From an uncultured Collinsella sp. (GTDB lineage: Bacteria > Actinomycetota > Coriobacteriia > Coriobacteriales > Coriobacteriaceae), in assembly GCA_900755685.1 (NCBI GenBank), contig CAAEHI010000061.1, positions 1-48,466 of the forward strand: DNA of 48,466 bases, in the 5' to 3' direction. This document shows positions 1 through 7,934 of the stretch, one piece after another (the first letter of the stretch is position 1; every line of letters starts with the position of its first letter). Below the pieces are notes generated by a model. The model made no database searches. It was not told the DNA's origin and was given only the letters and a program-made list of their open reading frames with translations. A program made the translations under genes and the position numbers.

Positions 1-840
1 GCAGCGCTGCATGTACCAGGCGCGCGGCGTGTTGTAGACATGGTCGCTGTCGCTGTGCGAGCCAAAGGCCTCGCGCGGGTTAAAGACCGCAGCCGGGCCG
101 TCGCCCTCGACGCCCAGCGTCAGGTCCAGATGCCACTCGGCCATCCAGGCGCGCAAGTCGGCGGAGCACATGTGGTCGGCCTGGGCGCCCTCGGCGTCAT
201 CCAGGTCAAAGCTGTCGATACCCAGCTGGTTGGGCATGGTCACATAGGCGTCGTCAGGCACGCGCTTGGCAATCCAGTGGTGACCACCGATGGTCTCGAG
301 CCACCAGATTTCGTCCACATCACTAAAGGCGATGCCGTTGTTCTCGTAGGTGCCGTAGCGCTCGAGCAGGTCGCCCAGGATACGAACGCCGTCGCGGGCG
401 GACTTAGCGTACGGCAGGACCAGGGTCACCATGTCCTCCTCGCCCAGGCCACCAGGCTGCGCCGGCACATAGCCGTCCTCACCCTCGTTGCCCTTGGCGG
501 GCACGTAGTCCACGAGCGGGTCGGCGCCGCGAACGCGCTCATTGGTGGTGAGCGTCTCGGTTGCGGACATGCCCACATTGAGCTCGTTGAAACCGGCCTC
601 GGCCCAGATGCCGTGGCCCGGGACAACATCGGGGACACTCGTGTAGCGCATGGGGTTATCGGGCAGCTCAACGGTCAGGTGACTCAGGACGCTCGTGTAG
701 ACGCGCGGCTGCTCGTCGGGATGCACCACGCGCATACGCTTGGGCTCAAACACCCCGTTGGACGAGTCCTCGTTACGCGCGACAAGCGTCGACCCGTCGT
801 AGCTCGCGTTCTTACCGACCAGAATCGTTGTGCACGGCAT
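1..840 (-). CDS. C69-family dipeptidase, C-terminal part cut by window edge
   Basis: Peptidase family C69 (PepD-like, Ntn-hydrolase fold) cleaves dipeptides. The visible 280 codons start MPCTTILVGKNASYDG, where Cys3 sits at the place of the N-terminal nucleophile of this family; further family-like stretches are SNGVFEPKR, the GHGIWAEAGFNELNVGMSATE region and the IWWLETIGGHHW region. The start at 840 is supported by an AAGGAGG ribosome site 7 bases upstream. No signal peptide is visible, so a cytoplasmic enzyme is likely. The stop codon lies outside the window. Product is clear at family level; substrate range is not. Confidence 0.85.
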   Translation of the reverse strand, partial: MPCTTILVGKNASYDGSTLVARNEDSSNGVFEPKRMRVVHPDEQPRVYTSVLSHLTVELPDNPMRYTSVPDVVPGHGIWAEAGFNELNVGMSATETLTTNERVRGADPLVDYVPAKGNEGEDGYVPAQPGGLGEEDMVTLVLPYAKSARDGVRILGDLLERYGTYENNGIAFSDVDEIWWLETIGGHHWIAKRVPDDAYVTMPNQLGIDSFDLDDAEGAQADHMCSADLRAWMAEWHLDLTLGVEGDGPAAVFNPREAFGSHSDSDHVYNTPRAWYMQRC

Positions 841-1195
841 GCGCATCCTCCTTGAGCGAAGAAATCAAACGGCAACAGTGTATCGCTTCGGAGCAGAAAG
901 GGCGAAACCACGGCCTCGGCAGCCCCCGTGGTCAAAAAATGCCAAATATGAGTACTGTCACCAATTTAGTGGCAGCAAATTTCCCTGTAACGAGTGCCGA
1001 AAATCCCCATTTACCCAAAAGCAAGACAACGTTATTCCCCATAAGTTCAATAAAATAGGCTTCCTAACGATAATGGATACCGTTAGGAAGCCAAAAAGAC
1101 GTAAGACATATGTGACTATCTTGGCAACAGTACTCATATTCGGCATTGTTTGAGCACGTGGTATATAGCTAACCCCCTCAAACAGCCCAAAACGC
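841..1195. other. Intergenic region holding a 230-bp inverted-repeat element
   Basis: There is no convincing gene between the dipeptidase and folD. The stretch is markedly AT-richer than its neighbours and is dominated by the inverted-repeat element listed separately. Short reading frames here begin with the same MPNMSTV peptide from both ends only because the two arms are inverted copies. Confidence 0.7.
928..1157. repeat. 230-bp element with ~47-bp imperfect terminal inverted repeats
   Basis: The left arm (928-974) and right arm (1111-1157) are inverted copies, about 80 percent identical by eye, sharing the core AATATGAGTACTGT. Inside is a second, perfect 12-bp stem (1058-1069 with 1081-1092) with an 11-base loop. 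The design resembles a MITE-like element or a structured RNA gene. There is no poly-T directly after the inner stem, so it is a weak terminator candidate at best. Confidence 0.6.
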
Positions 1196-2050
1196 CTATT
1201 TCGATGCGCGCTCCGCCGCCTCAATCACGTGTTTGGCGAGAATCGCGGTGGTCACAGCCCCCACGCCGCCCGGCACGGGCGTGATGGCGTTAACGACCGG
1301 CGCCGCAGCATCAAAATCGACGTCCCCGACCAGCTTGCCAGCGGCCTCGTCCCAATTAATGCCAACATCGATAATCGTCTGGTCCTCGCGAACGGCATCC
1401 ACGCCAATCGTACGCGCGCGTCCAACGGCCGCAACCACAATGTCGGCAGCACGGCACTCGGCAGCAAGGTCGCGCGTATGCGTATGGCACGTCGTCACGG
1501 TCGCATTGCGCGCCGTAAGCATGGCGGCAACAGGACGCCCGATCACCAGCGAGCGCCCGACCACAGCAACCTTAGCTCCATCCAACTCAACGCCGTAATG
1601 ATCCAGCAAAGCAAGCACGGCTTCGGCTGTGCAGGGGGCAAAACCCTCGCCGCGCCCCGAAAGCGTGGTGAGCAGCGAAGCCGGCGTCATGGAGTCAACG
1701 TCCTTGGCGGGATCGAGCGCTGCGGCGACGGCGTTCTCGTCAAGGCCGGCGGGCAGCGGGCGGAACATCAGACAGCCATGAACAGCCAGGTCGGCATTGA
1801 TGCCCTCGATAGCCGCCAGCAGCTCATCCTGCGAAACATCGGCAGGAAGCAAAACGCGACGAGCTTCGATGCCCACCTTTTCGCAGCGTTTGAGTGCACC
1901 GCGCTCGTAGGACAGGTCGTCGTCGCGCTCGCCCACACGCACGATGGCCAGCGTCGGCACAACGCCGCGCTCACGCAAGGCGGCACAGCGAACAGCAAGT
2001 TCCTCGGTCAAAGCGCGAGCAACGGGAGCACCCTTCAGCAGTTCAGCCAT
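1196..2050 (-). CDS. folD: FolD-type methylenetetrahydrofolate dehydrogenase, divergent active site
   Basis: FolD oxidises methylene-THF to methenyl-THF with NAD(P)+ and usually also hydrolyses it to 10-formyl-THF. The 284-residue protein has the two-domain FolD layout, with VVGRSLVIGRPVAAML as the cofactor-binding loop and PVPGGVGAVTTAIL near the C-terminus. Tyr48 is kept, but the Lys expected four residues later (K54 in E. coli, needed for cyclohydrolase) is Ala52, and the Gln of VQLPLP is Phe96 in MFRPLP; the Asp of KDVD is kept. I infer mainly dehydrogenase activity. Start 2050 chosen over upstream codons because of GAGAGGA before it. It lies 2 bases after fchA, so one transcript is likely. 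Confidence 0.85.
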   Translation of the reverse strand: MAELLKGAPVARALTEELAVRCAALRERGVVPTLAIVRVGERDDDLSYERGALKRCEKVGIEARRVLLPADVSQDELLAAIEGINADLAVHGCLMFRPLPAGLDENAVAAALDPAKDVDSMTPASLLTTLSGRGEGFAPCTAEAVLALLDHYGVELDGAKVAVVGRSLVIGRPVAAMLTARNATVTTCHTHTRDLAAECRAADIVVAAVGRARTIGVDAVREDQTIIDVGINWDEAAGKLVGDVDFDAAAPVVNAITPVPGGVGAVTTAILAKHVIEAAERASK

Positions 2051-2052
2051 GA

Positions 2053-2685
2053 CTATCCTCTCTTCCTTGCAGCGTCGGAGGCGCGGCGCGCCAGCGCATC
2101 GGCGCGCGGCAACCATGTGTCGAGCAACTCATCACACGCCGTCTCGAGCTCCTCAGCACGAGCGCGATCCTTCATAGACGTGGTGTTCGCAAAGAGCGTC
2201 AAGCTCGCGCCCTGCATAGCGGCACGGCAGAACACGGCGCCGCACGCCACATCGGACAGCAGTTGACGCGAACCCTTGTCGGCCATGTCCTCGAGCAGCG
2301 CCAGCGCACGCCCGCAGGCATCCATAATGCGATACGGCGGCATAGCGGCCACATGCAGCGCATCCTGAATCGCGGTCGCTCGAGCCGGATCGTCACGCGG
2401 AATACCGTACGCCGCGGACACCTGCCCGTAGGCACGAACGTCCTCGGCAACCAACTCGACAAGCTCCTGGGACAGCTCATCAGCCTGAGCAAACGCGCGC
2501 GCCAGGTCATCCGCACGATCAGCAAGCGCGGGATTGGTCGCACCGTAGCGGGCAACCATTCCGCACAGCGAGGCACCCAGCGCGCCCACAAAGGCGCTCG
2601 CGCTGCCACCGCCGGGAACCGGCTCGCGCGCGGCAAGCGCCTCGGCAAACCCGCGGCAGGTCTTGTCCATCATCTCTTGGCTCAT
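2053..2685 (-). CDS. fchA: Methenyltetrahydrofolate cyclohydrolase (FTCD_C / FchA family)
   Basis: FchA proteins interconvert methenyl-THF and 10-formyl-THF; the same fold forms the cyclodeaminase half of FTCD. The 210-residue protein is helical and carries the family signature PVPGGGSASAFVGALGASL near residue 25, with the late motif GAVFCRAAMQGASL. The ATG at 2685 is preferred over a GTG two codons upstream because GAAGG then sits 9 bases away rather than 3. It is the first gene of a pair with folD. Because the neighbouring FolD has lost cyclohydrolase residues, this enzyme probably supplies that step. A cyclodeaminase role cannot be excluded from sequence alone. Confidence 0.85.
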   Translation of the reverse strand: MSQEMMDKTCRGFAEALAAREPVPGGGSASAFVGALGASLCGMVARYGATNPALADRADDLARAFAQADELSQELVELVAEDVRAYGQVSAAYGIPRDDPARATAIQDALHVAAMPPYRIMDACGRALALLEDMADKGSRQLLSDVACGAVFCRAAMQGASLTLFANTTSMKDRARAEELETACDELLDTWLPRADALARRASDAARKRG

Positions 2686-2710
2686 ACGCACGCACCTTCA
2701 AGTCATATAC

Positions 2711-2738
2711 ATCGGTCGGGCGGCAACCGCCGACCGAC
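2711..2738 (-). promoter_or_regulatory. Leader hairpin upstream of fchA
   Basis: A GC-rich stem of about 12 pairs with one bulge (arms 2711-2723 and 2726-2738) lies some 26 bases before the fchA start on its coding strand. No U-tract follows, so it is not a terminator. I do not recognise a THF riboswitch. It may be an operator or mRNA leader structure. Confidence 0.35.
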
Positions 2739-2846
2739 TGCATCGATCACATAATGGTGCTAAGTCTAGCCCATAAGTACTCAAGCGTCAGCGCACCTGG
2801 CCATCGCGGATTTCTATGGCACACGATAGGCCATGCCAACGCAAAC

Positions 2847-2865
2847 ATGGGACACATGGCCCACC
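2847..2865. repeat. 19-bp motif, copy 1 (ATGGGACACATGGCCCACC)
   Basis: The identical 19 bases recur at 3839-3857, each time upstream of one of the two paralogous lipoprotein genes. The core TGGGACACATGGCCCA is partly palindromic (TGGG/CCCA), so a protein-binding site is possible. It may equally be a relic of the duplication. Confidence 0.55.
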
Positions 2866-2906
2866 TTTCGAGACTCCCGAGCAGCACAAGCTGGGGCATA
2901 TCTATA

Positions 2907-2958
2907 AGTAAGGAACCCGTTGGGGAACGGCCAGTAAGGAACCCGTTGGGGAACGGCC
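2907..2958. repeat. Two perfect 26-bp tandem repeats
   Basis: Units at 2907-2932 and 2933-2958 are identical. Each contains the hairpin CCGTTGGGGAACGG preceded by AGTAAGGAAC. The array lies 130 bases before the first lipoprotein start. Function unknown; it could be an operator pair or an untranslated-leader structure. Confidence 0.7.
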
Positions 2959-3088
2959 GCGCAACGGCCACAAGCGATGAACGGAGGCATAAGTCGCACA
3001 GTACACAGAGACATCCGCCGCCAGCGCAATCAGTACCCCAACAGCATGCGGCGCCGTGATGTCATCAGCAGACAAGGAGGACGCCACC

Positions 3089-3688
3089 ATGATGAAAAAG
3101 ACCCTATCAATCCTTTCCCTTTGCATCGCCCTCTTTGCCGCGCTCGCCCTTGTGGGCTGCGGCGGGAGCGCATCGGGCGGCGGCAGCGCCCCCAAGAGCG
3201 AGAGCAAGGAAAAGGCCCCCGTCGCCAAGAAGACCGACTACATCTGGTTTAAGGTCGAGATGCCCGAGGGCGTCGGCGTAAGCGACTCTGCCGGCAAGAA
3301 TGCCGACAGGGTCCAGCTCACCTTCCCCGAAGACGAGAACGCCTCGGCCGATCGCTTTATCCCCGTTTGGAAAAAAGCGCTGACGGCCGAGGAATCCCAC
3401 GCCGACCAGGCGGAAAAGAAGGGGGATACGTTCCAGTGGAAGGATGGCGGGTCCGTCGAGTATAACGGCAGGACGTGGCTCGTCGGAACATACGAGGACA
3501 ACAGCGGCATCTCAACCATGCTTTTTACCGATGTTGAGCCGGGAAGCGTCTACGTCCTCATCTCGAACTTCGACCAGCACAAGAAAGAAGCCGAGGCACT
3601 CCTCAACTCCATCGAGTTCCCCGATAACATGGAAGAGGCAGTTTCCGAGGCACGCGAAGTCGAGATTTCGAGCATCGAGATCAAGTAA
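3089..3688 (+). CDS. Small lipoprotein, paralogue 1
   Basis: A 199-residue predicted lipoprotein exported by Sec and lipidated at Cys24 (lipobox LVGC after a Lys-rich start and hydrophobic core). A Gly/Ser/Lys linker leads to a soluble domain with conserved DYIWFKVEMPEGV, ADRFIPVW and YNGRTWLVG stretches that recur in the next gene. I do not recognise a named domain. Start 3089 is set by AAGGAGG eight bases upstream; Met2 is an alternative. It is followed by its own terminator, so it is probably monocistronic. Function unknown; outer-face membrane location is inferred from the lipobox. Confidence 0.8.
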   Translation: MMKKTLSILSLCIALFAALALVGCGGSASGGGSAPKSESKEKAPVAKKTDYIWFKVEMPEGVGVSDSAGKNADRVQLTFPEDENASADRFIPVWKKALTAEESHADQAEKKGDTFQWKDGGSVEYNGRTWLVGTYEDNSGISTMLFTDVEPGSVYVLISNFDQHKKEAEALLNSIEFPDNMEEAVSEAREVEISSIEIK

Positions 3689-3757
3689 CGGGACACCCGC
3701 ACGCGCCTACGCGCACCCGCGCACATGCGCCCCATTAAAACAACGGGCGCCCAACCC

Positions 3758-3792
3758 GGGGAGGGCCGACAGCATCGGCCCTCCCCTCTTTT
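3758..3792 (+). terminator. Intrinsic terminator after lipoprotein 1
   Basis: The stem GGGAGGGCCGA / TCGGCCCTCCC with a short loop is followed by CTCTTTT. It lies about 70 bases after the stop codon. A closely similar stem follows the paralogous gene. Confidence 0.8.
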
Positions 3793-3838
3793 GCGACCGC
3801 ACATATTGCCACTTGTCGGCGCAATTCCAGCCCCCAGA

Positions 3839-3857
3839 ATGGGACACATGGCCCACC
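3839..3857. repeat. 19-bp motif, copy 2
   Basis: Exact repeat of 2847-2865, about 70 bases before the second lipoprotein start. Downstream bases (CGAG) are also shared, which suggests a duplicated promoter or operator region. Confidence 0.55.
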
Positions 3858-3929
3858 CTAGCGAGCCGTCCACGCGTACAGTAAAGACAGGTAATCCATG
3901 GGCGGTTACAGATCGAGGAGGACACGACC

Positions 3930-4523
3930 ATGAAAAAGAAGGCCTTTGCGATTCTCACCCTCTGCATCAGTCTCTTTGCCGCAGTTGCCCTGGTGGGCTG
4001 CGGTGGCAGCGGCGACGCTACCGGAAGTGGCGGTGGCGGCGGGGCAGAAAAGCCAGCCGTGGATATGAGGACCGACTTCATTTGGTTTAAGGTCGAGGTT
4101 CCCGAGGGCGTCGAGATTACCGACGTTGCCGGCGACACCGCCGACAGGGCCCAGTTTAAGTTCACCGAGAGCGAGCACGCCAGCGATCGCTTCATCCCCG
4201 TCTTCGATCCTGACAAGAACGCCGACGAGCTGTTCGACTACGAGGCAAAGTGGAATGCCAGCTTTGAGTGGACCGAGAATGACCCCGTCAAGTACAACGG
4301 CAAGACTTGGCGCAACGCTTCCTATACACACTCGGGCGGCGTAACGACCGAATACTTCACCGACGTTGACGGCGGCAGTGTGTATGTGCGTATCGACAAC
4401 GTCGAGGAGCACAAGGACGCCGTCGAGACCATGATGAAGTCTCTGGAATTTGCCGACGACATCGCCGAGGCCAAGACCGAGGCCATGGACGTCAAGCTCG
4501 ACGATATCGAGATCAAGCGCTAA
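3930..4523 (+). CDS. Small lipoprotein, paralogue 2
   Basis: A 197-residue lipoprotein clearly homologous to the preceding one: same 24-residue signal with lipobox LVGC at Cys24, same DFIWFKVEVPEGV block, DRFIPVF, YNGKTWRNA, FTDVDGGSVYVRI and a shared acidic/Lys C-terminal helix ending in DDIEIK. The Gly-rich linker differs. The start is fixed by GAGGAGG eight bases upstream. The arrangement motif-gene-terminator is repeated, indicating tandem duplication of a whole transcription unit. No recognised domain; function unknown. Confidence 0.8.
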   Translation: MKKKAFAILTLCISLFAAVALVGCGGSGDATGSGGGGGAEKPAVDMRTDFIWFKVEVPEGVEITDVAGDTADRAQFKFTESEHASDRFIPVFDPDKNADELFDYEAKWNASFEWTENDPVKYNGKTWRNASYTHSGGVTTEYFTDVDGGSVYVRIDNVEEHKDAVETMMKSLEFADDIAEAKTEAMDVKLDDIEIKR

Positions 4524-4828
4524 GCGACTGGCGAGCGCAACGGGAAACACGGTCGCAGTGCAAACAAGCGACGGTACCCCAGCGCTTCGTACCCAGGGAG
4601 GGCCGGTAAACCGACCCTCCCTTTCTTATGCCTGTAGCCGACGAACGCGAGGATGCCGGACGCCGGAACCGCCCCAAATGTGGCAACAGTACGAAAACGA
4701 CAAACACCCCAACACGTCCGCCCACCGATTTATTGCGCCGCGCAGACAATTAAACCAGCATCTTTAAACATCTGGGCAGTATAGTGACCAAAACTATCGC
4801 ATAACCGCACTCTGCGAATGGAGAAGTT
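4524..4828. other. Intergenic region before the PI-PLC-like gene
   Basis: Apart from the lipoprotein terminator, the stretch holds an AT-rich section (4740-4800) with a small palindrome ATAGT...ACTAT at 4781-4797, likely part of the promoter region of the next gene. No gene is seen. Confidence 0.4.
4596..4626 (+). terminator. Intrinsic terminator after lipoprotein 2
   Basis: Stem GGGAGGGCCGG / CCGACCCTCCC with a TAAA loop, followed by TTTCTT. Nearly the same as the terminator of the first lipoprotein. Confidence 0.8.
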
Positions 4829-7327
4829 ATGACCGAACACCATGCCATCAGCCGCCGAGCGTTTACGCTGGGCCTAGGGCTTGCGGCGTTGTCACCACTT
4901 GCAAGCCTGCCCGAAACCGCAGCGCCGGGCATTCCCCTGCGAGCGGCATTTGCAGACAACACACCCGCACCGTCGGACAGCCTCGACAATTTCGTCATTC
5001 GCCTTCGCCCCGCGGGCTATTTTCGCACCGCGAGCGTCAACCAAGACGGCAACGTTCGCGGCAACGTCTGCCACCTGTTTAACGACGGCACGTCCAGCAA
5101 GCTCATCCTTGAGAACGTAACGACCAAGAATGACGATACAAACTGGTATGCTATCCGCACCTTGCTCAATTTCGAAGAGCATAAAAAGACGGGCTACAGC
5201 ATTTGGTCGGTCGACGACGACTCTGACAAAGATGGAAAGGTCATCCACGTATGGGGCGGCGAGTATGACAACAAGCCCAGCCGCGCTTTTGCGTTCGAGC
5301 GTCAATCAAACGGAACCTATATCATCCGAGACCGCACGGTCGAGAAAGAAACCGAGAAAAAAGACATTAAGTACCTGGCAATAGAATCGAACGGCGAAGA
5401 CCAGGACAACAATAAGATCTGCCATAAGAGTAAGAGCATTCCGTGGGAGCTCGAACTTATCGGTTACGACATGAAAAAGAACGATGCCACGGTTAGCAGC
5501 CTCGACTGGATCACGTACAGCAGCTACGTCGACGGACCATGTTGGATGAAATACGTCGACGACAACAAGTTCCTCGACGAGCTGAGCATCCCGGGTACGC
5601 ACGATTCGGGCACCTGCAGCGTGGACAACGACACTGAGCCCCAATCCTCGCAAGTAAAATGCCAGCAGGATTACATTCCCACGCAGTTGCTCGAAGGCAT
5701 TCGCTATTTTGATATCCGGCTCGGAAAGGGCGATGACCCCGGCATCGACCACGGGATTTTCTACCTACTCAAAAAAGACGGGAACTATCTGCATCTCTCC
5801 GATGTCATCGGGTACTTCAAAACGTTTTTGAACGAAAACCCGTCAGAAGCGCTCATCATGCTCGCATCGCGCGGCAACGATGAGGCTACCGACGAAAGCA
5901 TAACGACGGCCTTCGCCAAGGTTATGGCCGATAACCCCAACCTGTTCTACACGTCGAGCCACGTCCCCACGCTGGGCGAGGTGCGCGGAAAGATCGTCCT
6001 GCTGCGTCGATTTGGGCTCGCCGGCAACAGCGTAAGCGGCCACACGTGGGGCCTCGACCTCACCCAATGGGATGACAAGATCAAGGCGCATTCCGGGCAG
6101 TCGATGTGTCTCGTCCAAGACGCGCGGGGATTTGAAGCCATAGGGGAAACGGGCAATGAAGAGCCCTATTGCACCAAGGTATATGCCCAGGACAAGTACA
6201 AACTCACGGGAACCGACAAGCTCAGCTGGGTCGATAATGCGCTGAAGGAAACGACCGGGCGCACGTGCAACAAGGTGGACGTCGTGGACGATGCCGGGGC
6301 CGAGGTGCAAGTCCAGGAGCGTTGCTGGTCTATCAACTACACCAGCTGCACGGGCTTGTCGCACGGAGGCAATCCTTTTACCTCGGCACGAGTAGTCAAC
6401 GAGCATCTGTACAAGAGCCCGTACATCAATCCCAGCGGCACCGAGGATACAAAGTCAGATTACCTCAAGCACATTGGCATCATCGCATCCGACTTTGTTG
6501 ATGCGGCGCTGGCCCGGAGCATCTACCAGCGCAATTACAATTACGATACGAAGCACACGCAGTCGGCTTCGTGCTGCCTCCCGACCCGCATGCGCATGAC
6601 GTACGGCGACTCGCTGAGCGATGCCTCGCTCCAGGATGGCAAGACCGTTGGCGAGGGCCATTTCCGCCTTGTCGACAGCAGCAACGTACTCAACGTGGCG
6701 GCTTCGGGCTATGCGTTTACCATCGAATACGTGGATGTCGACGCCTTGGGCAACGAGACCGTTACGGGGCTGCAGGGATCCGTGCCCATCGATATCGATC
6801 CGCGCGCACTGACACCCCACTTTGAGGGGCTCGAAGGCCTTAAGGCCGGCGAGGATGTGCGCACAAAGGTCGCGGCGCTGCTCGAGGGCAAGCTCGAAAC
6901 CGATGCCTGCACGGCCCAGCTCGAGTTTGTGCACGATGCGGACGGCGCTCCGGGCACGGCAATGGTCGAGGGCGAAACATTTGCCGTAGGAACGTACTGG
7001 GTGCGCGTGAACGGTCTCTTGGGCGACGCGGCGCAGAACTACACGCTCGCCAGCGACGGATCCGCAAGCTTTACCGTAGCGGCCTCGGGCAGTGCGGGCG
7101 GCACCGGCAACGGTACCGGCGGCGGCAACGGCAACGATGCCGCCACGGACAGCGCCGACAAGAACGGCAAGGGCAACAAGAGCAAGGGCTCGGGCGAGAA
7201 GCTCGCCGGCACGGGCGACGGCTCTGGCATCGCCGCCGGGCTCGCCGCTGCCGCCGTGGCGACGACGGTCACCGGCGCAGCAATGCTTGCCAGTGACCGC
7301 GAAAACAACGAAGGCGCTAGCGAATAG
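4829..7327 (+). CDS. Secreted PI-PLC X-domain protein with C-terminal sorting-like signal
   Basis: Bacterial PI-PLC enzymes cleave phosphatidylinositol or GPI-type phosphodiesters by acid-base catalysis with two His. Here the 832-residue protein has a signal peptide with twin Arg (SRRAFTLGLGL), a region of roughly residues 50-230 that looks like a beta-trefoil lectin-type module, then the catalytic domain: LSIPGTHDSGT with His258, YFDIRLG, and DHGIFYL with His308. The 50-residue spacing equals that of H32/H82 in Bacillus PI-PLC. A beta-rich domain follows, then a Gly/Asn/Lys linker and LAGTG (792-796), a hydrophobic stretch and a short acidic tail, resembling a sortase signal but without basic end. 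Cell-surface display is inferred. Substrate not determinable. Confidence 0.8.
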   Translation: MTEHHAISRRAFTLGLGLAALSPLASLPETAAPGIPLRAAFADNTPAPSDSLDNFVIRLRPAGYFRTASVNQDGNVRGNVCHLFNDGTSSKLILENVTTKNDDTNWYAIRTLLNFEEHKKTGYSIWSVDDDSDKDGKVIHVWGGEYDNKPSRAFAFERQSNGTYIIRDRTVEKETEKKDIKYLAIESNGEDQDNNKICHKSKSIPWELELIGYDMKKNDATVSSLDWITYSSYVDGPCWMKYVDDNKFLDELSIPGTHDSGTCSVDNDTEPQSSQVKCQQDYIPTQLLEGIRYFDIRLGKGDDPGIDHGIFYLLKKDGNYLHLSDVIGYFKTFLNENPSEALIMLASRGNDEATDESITTAFAKVMADNPNLFYTSSHVPTLGEVRGKIVLLRRFGLAGNSVSGHTWGLDLTQWDDKIKAHSGQSMCLVQDARGFEAIGETGNEEPYCTKVYAQDKYKLTGTDKLSWVDNALKETTGRTCNKVDVVDDAGAEVQVQERCWSINYTSCTGLSHGGNPFTSARVVNEHLYKSPYINPSGTEDTKSDYLKHIGIIASDFVDAALARSIYQRNYNYDTKHTQSASCCLPTRMRMTYGDSLSDASLQDGKTVGEGHFRLVDSSNVLNVAASGYAFTIEYVDVDALGNETVTGLQGSVPIDIDPRALTPHFEGLEGLKAGEDVRTKVAALLEGKLETDACTAQLEFVHDADGAPGTAMVEGETFAVGTYWVRVNGLLGDAAQNYTLASDGSASFTVAASGSAGGTGNGTGGGNGNDAATDSADKNGKGNKSKGSGEKLAGTGDGSGIAAGLAAAAVATTVTGAAMLASDRENNEGASE

Positions 7328-7359
7328 GCAAGCCGGTTTTCAGACGCATCGGCTCAATC

Positions 7360-7394
7360 AGGGGCGCGGAATACCGTTCTGTGCCCCTATTTTT
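7360..7394 (+). terminator. Intrinsic terminator after the PI-PLC-like gene
   Basis: Stem AGGGGC / GCCCCT followed by ATTTTT, about 30 bases past the stop codon. The loop is fairly long (17 bases). Confidence 0.6.
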
Positions 7395-7496
7395 GACATG
7401 AAGGGGTAGCGCATAAAGGACGCCTCGCAGGTTGAACGACCAGCCACCGTGCCGCCAGATGCGCGGGCGTAAGTCTGGCCCGAACGCCGACGTCGG

Positions 7497-7766
7497 CTAC
7501 ATCACCATGTTCAGCGCGTTCACAAATTCCTGGGCCTGGGAGCGGTTGCTCAGGCTAAAGACACAGGCAGTCAACAACCTGTTGCGCAGAAAAACATTGC
7601 GGCCCTTGATCCTGTTAACGCCCGTGATGTCCTTAAGGTAGACAATCTCGATATGCTTGCCGCCGAAAGTGCCCTTCTTGAGCACCTCGATGCGGTTGGG
7701 GTAAATCCTGACGTCTTTAAACCCGCCCGAACCTTTGTCCTGGAACAGCAAAGTGTTGTTATCCAT
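7497..7766 (-). CDS. Small PH-like domain protein
   Basis: An 89-residue cytoplasmic protein. It alternates beta strands (TLLFQDKG, DVRIYPNRIEVLKK, HIEIVYLKDITGV, NVFLRNRLLTACVFSLS) and ends in a helix (QAQEFVNALNMV), which fits the short bacterial pleckstrin-homology-like fold often seen in stress or membrane-associated proteins. The start MDNNTLLF at 7766 has GGGAG eight bases upstream, better than the GTG-like codon further out. It is transcribed towards the PI-PLC gene and away from the YhcG-like gene. Function unknown. Confidence 0.65.
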   Translation of the reverse strand: MDNNTLLFQDKGSGGFKDVRIYPNRIEVLKKGTFGGKHIEIVYLKDITGVNRIKGRNVFLRNRLLTACVFSLSNRSQAQEFVNALNMVM

Positions 7767-7934
7767 GCGTGTCACTCCCGCGGGGTTCGCTAAAACTGCC
7801 TCTATGGCCACATTTTAGTCACCGCAAGGCTCCCATGCGAAGGTGCCAGACAGCACAGCAATTCGTGTCCGCGCGAGGCTTTAAACTAAATGCGATAAAG
7901 ATGCATTCCACAAGAGGAAAGTGGGGCGACAGTG

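Larger units (their letters stand above)
2686..3088. other. Divergent intergenic region with several short repeats
   Basis: This 400-base gap separates fchA (minus) from the first lipoprotein (plus). It holds the fchA leader hairpin, a copy of a 19-bp motif that recurs before the second lipoprotein, and a perfect 26-bp tandem repeat. No gene is evident. Confidence 0.6.

Noticed and set aside
2686..2760. THF riboswitch before the folate genes
   Set aside because: There is a hairpin but I could not find the conserved loops of the known THF aptamers.
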